From assembly GCF_039962115.1 (NCBI RefSeq), contig NZ_JAMPKJ010000034.1, positions 1 to 63,504 on the forward strand: a stretch of 63,504 nt of DNA, in the 5' to 3' direction. Origin of the DNA: Funiculus sociatus GB2-C1 (GTDB lineage: Bacteria > Cyanobacteriota > Cyanobacteriia > Cyanobacteriales > FACHB-T130). Every line of letters begins with the position of its first letter. The stretch's first letter is position 1. The position numbers were made by a program, and so were the translations under genes. Positions 19,201 to 25,563 of this stretch are shown here, one piece after another. A model generated the notes under the pieces. The model ran no database searches. It worked only from the letters and a program-made list of their open reading frames with translations, and was not told the origin of the DNA.

Positions 19201-19500
19201 TTCATATCCACGAATATCTGACGGAAAATCTCGATAACGCTGTAGGGCTTCTTTCCAGATAAATGGACTATCGAAGTGTGGCAAGAGATGACGAGCGAGC
19301 GCCAACATTCGATACTGATTTTCCGTCCAATTTTGACATTCTGGGTGCGAAGAAGGATAACCAGTAAGCAGCACCCACAGACTGTCAGCATTAGTGCCAG
19401 GAACCAAGACGCTCAACAAGTACAGCCCTAACTCGACTGCACATAAATCTTTATCTAAATCATCTTTAAGAGATGCATACCATTGAGCAGTATTTCTCAT
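16288..19500 (-). CDS. pPIWI_RE island DinG/XPD-like Fe-S helicase
   Basis: 1070 residues, second gene of the operon, starting 2 bases after the nuclease gene stop. Walker A is GMVSSGKSN (about 245), Walker B DLVIVDEVDQHQAYLD (about 438), a post-helicase LLLMSGTSWAGKS, then SF2 motif VI WQVIGRLIRGN (about 977). Between Walker A and B is a cysteine group ending ACPAYGVCPSHKKDC (about 381-396), placed as the 4Fe-4S cluster of XPD/DinG helicases. N- and C-terminal extensions would be the Y and Z domains described for this island. Expected to unwind duplex or R-loop substrate for the PIWI protein. Confidence 0.85.
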   Translation of the reverse strand: MRNTAQWYASLKDDLDKDLCAVELGLYLLSVLVPGTNADSLWVLLTGYPSSHPECQNWTENQYRMLALARHLLPHFDSPFIWKEALQRYRDFPSDIRGYEVYEVGESWEYLRRTNITVANNRFQIYNDALNKSVELSQRKALAWAKAGNYKCEVKGKKETVAISPLIANFQRPPSHNVAGVQLRNPLPVSWAELKKTAEWMDEQRRNRGLPPEWVSRFSKVKLQVFNDTQELVDAKTLTINRILHLVGMVSSGKSNLMKVLAVYAWRKKLHVTLVVADVLQIFELTKMFAEVGITDVAPILGSSNKASHLNRLHKAVYNSNPNEAFNQDHPGFQWLSNTCLLTPSVKPEMTTSFEIGTQPCFNLEPIETNNEEESKPSSKNKACPAYGVCPSHKKDCDPVNASIWIATPGSLVYSRVPQAINRESILYFELVCRRSDLVIVDEVDQHQAYLDKASSPDQTLCRPARDAWLNKLHDYVEAKLKHEKSILLENEIVSDWWDACRIANGTADKIYHLLSNENDLAKWRDSKHYFTDWLLLREVATLLTITDPDNAEQSQQCDALMKGTFEPYIRNLDNEHNPLFPLAKKDKKRAAIQKWIEQTATVPLSPEKIKEIAVKLEFALLVCVLQSKLSFMMSKWRQVQGILNLNTSDSMWFDAPPLDFNAIIPAMPMGNQLAFQYHKSYRESLGSLQFFRCTGVGRWLLLHFDELFKGDNIASPHLLLMSGTSWAGKSPAYHVDVPVYGVLVPDTSKEIVITSKFLKFSDKHQNPISVSGAGDNKHRNLEQIVTNLVKEDYLNDNIRELKGRKISLMVNSYKQVRLVYDCLKNLGWEDNIVALSPDDEDSEIWDDNPENYKLLQRGRSPDFATRPEPILISPIKAFERGHNIVDENGIAVIGAAYFLVLPHPVPDDLSYAIHSINRWAIDNYKTATGETLKKLGKEFRDAAYRQWLHLLHLSLKLRTLPEEDRKAVHWDILVSLWQVIGRLIRGNANAQVFWCDAKFGINTARNQDGKEDIAATSVLVGIVNLLRPYFENDSQIPLLDRLVVQSLYRPFYHAIAKTKNLSGLPQVNL

Positions 19501-19502
19501 TT

Positions 19503-20753
19503 TTAAATTCCTAGTTTCTTGATAACTTTCTGTACAAATAAACTTTCAAACATTACCTGAGATTTCTTTAGCGGCACGGTACAGTAACCCCTGAATTCTT
19601 GAATGTACTCCTGACCATAACTTTTCAGTTCATCAGGAAAGACAAAAAAGGATTCATCGTAGGGCTGATGCTTGAGTTTACGAATAGGCTGATTGACTTT
19701 TTTGGCTAAGTTATATGCAGATTCCCAAAACTTTACGTCAACTGCCCAGACTGTTCCATCTGGAAAAACTAAATGTAAATCATATTGGTCGAGTTCTGGA
19801 TATAACTTAACTTTTAGTAGGTTTAACTGTTTCAATCTCTCTTCTAGCCTGAGTTCTGCTTTCCCTGGACGATGAATAAAATATCGCAAATCCTTCTTAA
19901 GCCAGAAGATTTCATCATACTGAGTATCGGCTAAAGGGACAGGATTCTTTTTTTCCTTAGCACAATGTTTGTTTTCACACTTTAATTTATCATCTTTGGT
20001 CAGATACATTAGACCACCACAATGACCGCAACAGTAAAATTTTTCACCTGACTTGTAAGACTCTGGAGCTTTTTCATAGCTATTTAGCAGAAGGTCTTGC
20101 ACTGGCTTAAAATCTACTGCACTATCAACAAAAAATTGTCCCTTTGTTACCACAGGTGTTTCAATAAGATACTTCCTAAACCTCGTATATAGTTCAGGGT
20201 TTTGTGCAGCTTTAGTCATTACCTCATTAATCACTTTCTTTTGGAAATTCCCCCAGTCATCGAAGTATTCCCCTGCTGTTTCAATACAAAACCCACTCGG
20301 CTTTTGGTCTTCTATTAGTTGCTTATCAAGCCATTCTTCAGGGCAATCAATTTCTATATCCCAATCTTTTAAGGGGCGCTGCGCCCATCTGGACACAAAA
20401 TCAGGAACTCCTTGTATCGGTTGACGCACTCCCGCTATTAAACAAGCAAGTGCCAGCTTCTCTACCCCTAATTGCAAGGCAGCCGGATATGCCCAGAGGC
20501 TTTTGGGGATTTGCTGTTCATACTCACATAAACCCTTGGCTATCTGTTGCAGGGTATCCTCTCCTAGCAGACTCCCCTTTTCAAGCGTTTGGACTTCCTC
20601 GCTACCCGTAACTAATGAAGTCATGTCGTACCTTCTGTGTCCTGTTGGCGTCCTCATGGCCTTAATCTTTCCCGCCGCCTCCCAACGCCTGAGAGTATCC
20701 ACGCTAACCCCAAGGCGCTCCGATGCTTCTTTCGGACTAACAAACTCTGAAAT
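19503..20753 (-). CDS. pPIWI_RE island REase-fold nuclease with N-terminal MerR-like HTH and zinc ribbon
   Basis: First gene of the operon. Residues 4-38 are a MerR/excisionase-type HTH (SPKEASERLGVSVDTLRRWE, then TPTGHRRYD). A zinc ribbon is at about 238-262 (CCGHCGG, CENKHCAK). The end carries a PD-(D/E)xK nuclease core: ELRLEERL, then LYPELDQYDLHLVF and WAVDVKFW (about 336), matching the REase associated with pPIWI_RE. The first conventional start (GTG 20702) would cut the HTH in half. I extend to an ATT at 20753 with GAGGA upstream. Alternatively TTG 20767, with a well-spaced AGGAG, would be in frame if an A5 tract (20757-20761) had six bases. Confidence 0.8.
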   Translation of the reverse strand: MSEFVSPKEASERLGVSVDTLRRWEAAGKIKAMRTPTGHRRYDMTSLVTGSEEVQTLEKGSLLGEDTLQQIAKGLCEYEQQIPKSLWAYPAALQLGVEKLALACLIAGVRQPIQGVPDFVSRWAQRPLKDWDIEIDCPEEWLDKQLIEDQKPSGFCIETAGEYFDDWGNFQKKVINEVMTKAAQNPELYTRFRKYLIETPVVTKGQFFVDSAVDFKPVQDLLLNSYEKAPESYKSGEKFYCCGHCGGLMYLTKDDKLKCENKHCAKEKKNPVPLADTQYDEIFWLKKDLRYFIHRPGKAELRLEERLKQLNLLKVKLYPELDQYDLHLVFPDGTVWAVDVKFWESAYNLAKKVNQPIRKLKHQPYDESFFVFPDELKSYGQEYIQEFRGYCTVPLKKSQVMFESLFVQKVIKKLGI

Positions 20754-20767
20754 TGGTTTTTCCTCAA

Positions 20768-21157
20768 CGAGACTCCTCTAATATATCAGCATTACTAGAT
20801 TTGCATAGATATTTATTAGAATATTGGTTAAGTAGTTTGGCGGCATTGGATGTAGTCCATCTAGACGGCTATCTTTAGAAACGTGGCTCCCCCAGGACGA
20901 ATGCCAGCGCGACGCTTGTCTCCCACCGGCGACGCTCAAAGTGGCTATGTGTCTCAAAGAAAAAATTCCCCGTCATGTTTAGCGCGATCGCCTCTTTCCA
21001 TCAACCCCAACCAGCGAAGCACTCACACTTTATAAACAGCCTAAGCTGTCACCCAAGACAAGCACATAGCAGCGACTCTAGCCTCTGAATGGGCAATAGT
21101 GACTCAAATGAGGCGACAATCAAGGGTTGTCTCACTCAGGTCATGTAGAGGAACGCA
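20768..21157. promoter_or_regulatory. Divergent intergenic region between pPIWI_RE island and restriction-modification genes
   Basis: About 390 bases separating two divergent defence operons, so promoters for both must lie here. It holds AGAGGAG (read on minus, 20773-20779) for the nuclease gene, GAGGA (21149-21153) for the restriction gene and one HIP1-like octamer near 20985. No further structure was recognised. Confidence 0.4.
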
Positions 21158-22120
21158 GTGTCAGTCAATGCCGATAAACCACACTTGTGGAAGCCAGATA
21201 TCGCCCAGTCAGTAGACTTCTACAACAGTTGGTTCATGCAGTTCGCTCCCACCGCATACCGCGATACTCGCATTGCCACCACTATCTCTGTCGAATCCGC
21301 CTTAGCCCGGACAGCTAATCTCACCAACATCACACCCGCCGTGTTACGGCAACATCCAGAAGTTCTGCCTATGCTACGCATGGCGACAGCACCGCCTATC
21401 GCCCGCGATCGCTTGATTGGTCTAGCGGGAGTTCCGCCCAACCTTGTCAAAAACATGGAAGAGAAACAGCGAATTCCACCCCGGATGAGCAGTATATTAT
21501 TTGATGCTGAACTTCAGAAAATCAGCCAAATCCTTGCAAGACTGGCAGACAAAGACATCTTTTCATGGTTGGACACGGGGCAGGAACCGACCGATACACA
21601 AGTTCACCGAGCAGCGACAATTGTTGCAGATCGTCTATGTGGTGCGCTTGCTGACCCCATTGTTCGCAATGCCCAAGAGCGCAGACAGCTGGCTACAATT
21701 AGGCAGTGGCTGGAACAGCGTGGCTATTCATACATTAGGGGAGGGGCTGGGTTAAGCTTTCAGACGATGCAGCCTGGAACTTTCTCGTTTCGGCTCAATA
21801 TTCCGGTGAGCTTACAGGGAGGCATTAAACAGGTTAATATCCCGATTGACACTGTAATTAAGCCGCTTCAGTCCAGCCCTAGTGACTTACCGTTACTGAT
21901 TGAAGCAAAATCCGCTGGGGACTATACCAATCCCAACAAGCGACGCAAAGAAGAAGCTATTAAAGTCGCTCAATTAAGACTCAACTACGGCAATAATATC
22001 CGTTTTATTCTGTTCCTTTGCGGTTACTTTGATAGTGGCTATTTGGGCTATGAAGCAGCTGAAGGAATTGACTGGGTGTGGGAACATCGCATTGATGACT
22101 TAGGGTTGTTTGGAGTGTAA
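21158..22120 (+). CDS. XamI-like type II restriction endonuclease
   Basis: A 320-residue protein starting at GTG 21158 with GAGGA about 5 bases upstream. Overall sequence matches the XamI restriction family; the probable nuclease motif is IEAKSAGDYTNPNKRRKEE (about 246-265), with the E-x-K core and a preceding acidic residue in NIPIDTVIKP. XamI itself cuts GTCGAC; whether this relative keeps that specificity is inferred. The methyltransferase follows after 12 bases, as in an R-M operon. It diverges from the pPIWI_RE island. Confidence 0.85.
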   Translation: MSVNADKPHLWKPDIAQSVDFYNSWFMQFAPTAYRDTRIATTISVESALARTANLTNITPAVLRQHPEVLPMLRMATAPPIARDRLIGLAGVPPNLVKNMEEKQRIPPRMSSILFDAELQKISQILARLADKDIFSWLDTGQEPTDTQVHRAATIVADRLCGALADPIVRNAQERRQLATIRQWLEQRGYSYIRGGAGLSFQTMQPGTFSFRLNIPVSLQGGIKQVNIPIDTVIKPLQSSPSDLPLLIEAKSAGDYTNPNKRRKEEAIKVAQLRLNYGNNIRFILFLCGYFDSGYLGYEAAEGIDWVWEHRIDDLGLFGV

Positions 22121-22132
22121 AACATAAGCGGA

Positions 22133-23779
22133 ATGTCAGCGACTGAATTAACACGAGCATTGCTAAATAAGCAACTTGATTCTGCCAAAACCCAAACTGA
22201 GCGAAATCAGCTTGGTCAGTTTGCCACATCAACGGCACTGGCAACAGACATTCTGGAATATGCCAGAGGGCTATTACCATCAAACTTCAAGATTCGTTTT
22301 CTTGACCCGGCTTTTGGGACTGGCTCCTTTTACTCCGCATTATTGCAGCGATTTTCGTTATCACAAATTGTTTCGGCAGTAGGTTACGAAATTGATCCAC
22401 ACTACGGGGATGAAGCGATTAAGCTTTGGGGTGACACGCCGCTACAACTCTCTATCGCTGACTTCACCCAAGCTAAACCTCCCAACTCTGACGAAGCTCT
22501 AGCTAACTTGCTCATTTGCAACCCGCCGTATGTCCGACATCATCATTTGACCAGGCTTGAGAAGCTGCGGCTCAAAAGGACAACGGAGCAGACATCTAGT
22601 ATAAAGCTGAGCGGGTTAGCCGGACTCTACTGCCACTTCCTCTGTCTTTCAGATGCCTGGATGGCTTCTGATGCTCTGGCTGGGTGGCTAATCCCCAGTG
22701 GGTTTATGGATGTGAATTATGGACAGCAAGTAAAGGAGTATCTGCTCAATCGCGTTACGTTGCTGCGCGTTCATCGTTTTTATCCTGATGATGTGCAGTT
22801 TGAAGATGCACTGGTGTCTAGTGCAGTTGTTTGGTTCAGGAAGGCTTTGCCACCAGTAAATCATGCTGTTGAGTTCACTTATGGCGGGAGTCTGACAGCA
22901 CCAAAAGTGAGAGAGTTGGTTTCAGTGGAGGTGTTACGCCATACGGTCAAGTGGACTAAGTTTGGGCTGGGGTATAGTAGCAGGAATTCCAATGGTCAGC
23001 AGTTGAAGCTTAAGGACACCGCCTCTACTGAGGGAATGCTGCTTTCCTCTGAGGGCAGAAATTCCGAATTTCTGTCGTTGAAATTGTCAGACTTATTCAC
23101 GATTAAACGGGGTTTGGCGACTGGAGCTAACCATTTCTTCGTGCTGACACCAGAGCAAGTTTCTACTCACCAACTGCCTCTTGAGTTCTTAAAGCCGATT
23201 CTGCCGAGTCCCCGGTTTTTATCAGTTGATGAGATTGAAGCTGATAGTGTTGGTAATCCCATTTTGAAAAGCAAGCTATTCCTGCTGAGGTGCAACTTGC
23301 CTTTATACGAGGTGAAAGCCAAGTATCCGTCGCTTTGGAAATATCTCCAAATGGGAGTAGAGAATGGAATTAGCGATCGCTACCTGTGCAAGCATCGCTC
23401 TCCCTGGTATTCACAGGAAAAGCGTCCTCCTTCCCCTTTCCTCTGCACCTATATGGGGCGTCAGAATACCAGCAGGGGCAGACCCTTCCGATTTATCCTG
23501 AATCACTCAATGGCGACGGCAACCAATGTCTACTTGATGTTGTATCCGAAACCAGCTCTGGAGAAGGCACTCTTGAAGAAGCCTGAGTTGCTACGGTTGG
23601 TGTGGCAGGCTCTCAATCAGATGGATGATGAGACACTGATGGGTGAGGGTCGAGTGTATGGGGGTGGACTGCATAAGCTGGAGCCGAAGGAACTGGGTAA
23701 CGCGATCGCAGAGAAATTTCTTGAGATTTTACCAAGTTTAAGCTATGTGGCAAATCCACTGTCGGAGTCGTTACTATAG
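22133..23779 (+). CDS. Class I N6-adenine DNA methyltransferase of the XamI-like system
   Basis: 548 residues. SAM motif LDPAFGTGSFYSALL at about 56-70 and catalytic NPPYVRHHH at about 129 identify an N6-adenine methyltransferase. The C-terminal half, with LKPILPSPRFL and FILNHSMATATNVYLML, resembles the target-recognition part of TaqI/XamI-type enzymes. It protects host DNA from the upstream restriction enzyme. Length and motifs are intact, so it is expected to be active. Confidence 0.9.
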   Translation: MSATELTRALLNKQLDSAKTQTERNQLGQFATSTALATDILEYARGLLPSNFKIRFLDPAFGTGSFYSALLQRFSLSQIVSAVGYEIDPHYGDEAIKLWGDTPLQLSIADFTQAKPPNSDEALANLLICNPPYVRHHHLTRLEKLRLKRTTEQTSSIKLSGLAGLYCHFLCLSDAWMASDALAGWLIPSGFMDVNYGQQVKEYLLNRVTLLRVHRFYPDDVQFEDALVSSAVVWFRKALPPVNHAVEFTYGGSLTAPKVRELVSVEVLRHTVKWTKFGLGYSSRNSNGQQLKLKDTASTEGMLLSSEGRNSEFLSLKLSDLFTIKRGLATGANHFFVLTPEQVSTHQLPLEFLKPILPSPRFLSVDEIEADSVGNPILKSKLFLLRCNLPLYEVKAKYPSLWKYLQMGVENGISDRYLCKHRSPWYSQEKRPPSPFLCTYMGRQNTSRGRPFRFILNHSMATATNVYLMLYPKPALEKALLKKPELLRLVWQALNQMDDETLMGEGRVYGGGLHKLEPKELGNAIAEKFLEILPSLSYVANPLSESLL

Positions 23780-23786
23780 TTGGAAT

Positions 23787-24096
23787 TCATTCATCGTCTT
23801 TTTCCTCCCTACTGAGTCGCTCCAGTTGCTCCACATACTCCTCCAGAAGTAGTTCAGGAATCAGCCTGATGACGTTTTCCCCATCTCGGAATTTCCATGC
23901 CTTGCGGATACCGATGCCCACTCGAACAGAAGGGTTGATTTCTGTCCCTCTCGTAAGTTGTGGCACGGGCGTCGTATTCCACCGAGAACAGAAAGTTATT
24001 AATCTCACAGCTTTCTCGCGAGAGCCATGACCAGAGTTCCGTGGCTACTAGGTTGGTCGGTAACGGGATACCAAACTCCAAGGTATACCACCTCAA
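23787..24096 (-). pseudogene. Frameshifted small hypothetical gene
   Basis: Two frames each carry protein-like sequence. The upstream one reads RWYTLEFGIPLPTNLVATEL and NNFLFSVEYDA. The downstream one reads TPVPQLTRGTEINPSVRVGI, then KAWKFRDGENVIRLIPELLL. They join smoothly if the frame changes near 23960. The family is unknown to me. It lies tail to tail with the methyltransferase, 7 bases apart. Confidence 0.5.
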
Positions 24097-24681
24097 AGCT
24101 TTCCCCGTCCGTGGTGCGGCAACGTTAGGGTTCTATGGTTGTCCACTGTTGGAGTTGGGATCTCAGATTGGATTCGCTCATGTGCGCTCTTTATTTAGAG
24201 CTTTTTAAGCCTAATTATCTAGGTCATAGAAAAAATGTACTATAAATTTTATTCATTAGGGGACGCGGGTTGTGCGCTTTTTGTGTGATTCTAAACTCCT
24301 AATCCCTTACTGCCAAACTTCAGTTCCAACCTGAATTCAAGCTTAAATATGTACTCGCATAGCTGGTCAGTACCTATTTAATAGGTATCGTACATATTTC
24401 TTCCGATGACGAGCATCCGAACCTTGACCTAGACATTCAAGCGCCCACCCGATGGAACCAACCCAACAATCAGGCTCTCAATCAAACATTCCACGTGGGG
24501 CGTAATCAGAATATGGATGTTGGATATTCTGAACTTGAGAGGTAATGCCCTACTCTCAAGCACGACGCAGAGACACCCAAGTAAAAGCAGAGAGGCACTG
24601 GAAGTGAAAATTGAAGTGATTGACGATCGATCCCCCCATTTGCCAGATGTCATAAAACTGGGGGATGCCAATAAAAAAACT

Positions 24682-24772
24682 GGTAGTGGTAAACAGGTAG
24701 TGATATTCAATGGTCAAAGCCTTATACGGTAGGGGGTGAAAGTAGATTTATCACTACTTCTATACCACTACC
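24682..24772. repeat. Imperfect 24-bp inverted repeat at the end of the broken kinase
   Basis: Positions 24682-24705 and 24749-24772 are reverse complements at 20 of 24 bases (GGTAGTGGTA...GTAGTGATA). The right arm lies inside the 3' end of the kinase fragment. Translations of the two arms on opposite strands are alike (GSGKQVVIF and GSGIEVVIN), so an inverted duplication may have broken the gene. The rest of 24097-24681 shows only an open stretch without a start (about 24354-24543). Confidence 0.4.
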
Positions 24773-25042
24773 AAAAAACTCTTGGTTTTCTTCAAAATAG
24801 GCTAACAGCCGGGGAATTTGGTCATGGTAGCCCAATTTTTCCAAGATTTCGGCTTCGCTACAGAATAGACGCTGAGCAATTTGCAAGCATTCGGAATCGC
24901 TACTAGCAGGTTTGAGGTGTTTAACAACACAGGTCGGGTTTCCAGGGCGACGAGTATCTTGGGCAATGTAGGTTTGACCAAATCCACCTCTGCCCAGGCT
25001 ATCGATTATCTGATAGCGTCCGTCTAGTAGCTTGCCGAGCAT
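24722..25042 (-). pseudogene. Truncated serine/threonine protein kinase (N-lobe only)
   Basis: 106 residues: LLDGRYQIIDSLGRGGFGQT contains the glycine-rich loop, CVVKHL the ATP-binding lysine, and EAEILEKLGYHDQIP the C-helix glutamate of a Hanks-type cyanobacterial kinase. Similarity ends at FEENQEFF; there is no HRD or DFG motif, so it cannot be an active kinase. Confidence 0.75.
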
Positions 25043-25327
25043 TGGGTGACTTACTGAGGTAGATAAATCAAATCATCAGTAGCAGTATTTCTGGGCAAAG
25101 GACTTTACTCTCAAGACGTATGGAGCTGGCGTAAGCTTTTGGTGCCTTAGCTTGAAGTTCATCAGTCTGCTTTTCGGGTAAACAAGTGAGAATTTAGGTT
25201 CGATTACTAAGATGAAACTGGCAAACGTCTATTTACCTCTCGGACTCAAAAGTCCAGAATTATGCGGCTTTTTACAAAAGTTCACATTTAGTTAAACGGT
25301 GAATCGATTTTAGATTTTCGATTAATT

Positions 25328-25556
25328 TCGCCCTTACTGGAAGGTTTGCAGATTTAGAAAAGTCGATTTTCGGCTTATTCCGAAACAATTCGTAACGTAT
25401 ATAGAGCGCTCCTACCGTTGGGTCTGCATCTACGATCAAGGGCGAACGGGCGTTGTGACTAGGATGATTCCCAGCGGTCAGAGTCGGGGCTGGCAGTTAG
25501 AACTAGGGACTTGGGGAAGTGTTTTAGATGTGTTGGAGCAAACTTGTTACGAATGA
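25328..25556 (+). pseudogene. Start-less coding-like remnant
   Basis: A frame open for about 75 codons that reads like protein (FRPYWKVCRFRKVDF; YRWVCIYDQGRTGVVTRMI; SRGWQLELGTWGSVLDVLEQ) but has no ATG, GTG or TTG start at its beginning. It ends 8 bases from the stop of the exporter gene on the other strand. Probably the 3' end of a lost gene. Nothing else was seen in 25043-25327. Confidence 0.3.
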
Positions 25557-25563
25557 ATATCAA

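Noticed and set aside
24429-24732. Overlapping small ORFs on both strands
   Set aside because: Neither has a recognisable family or start signal; the sequence is part of a decayed region with an inverted repeat.
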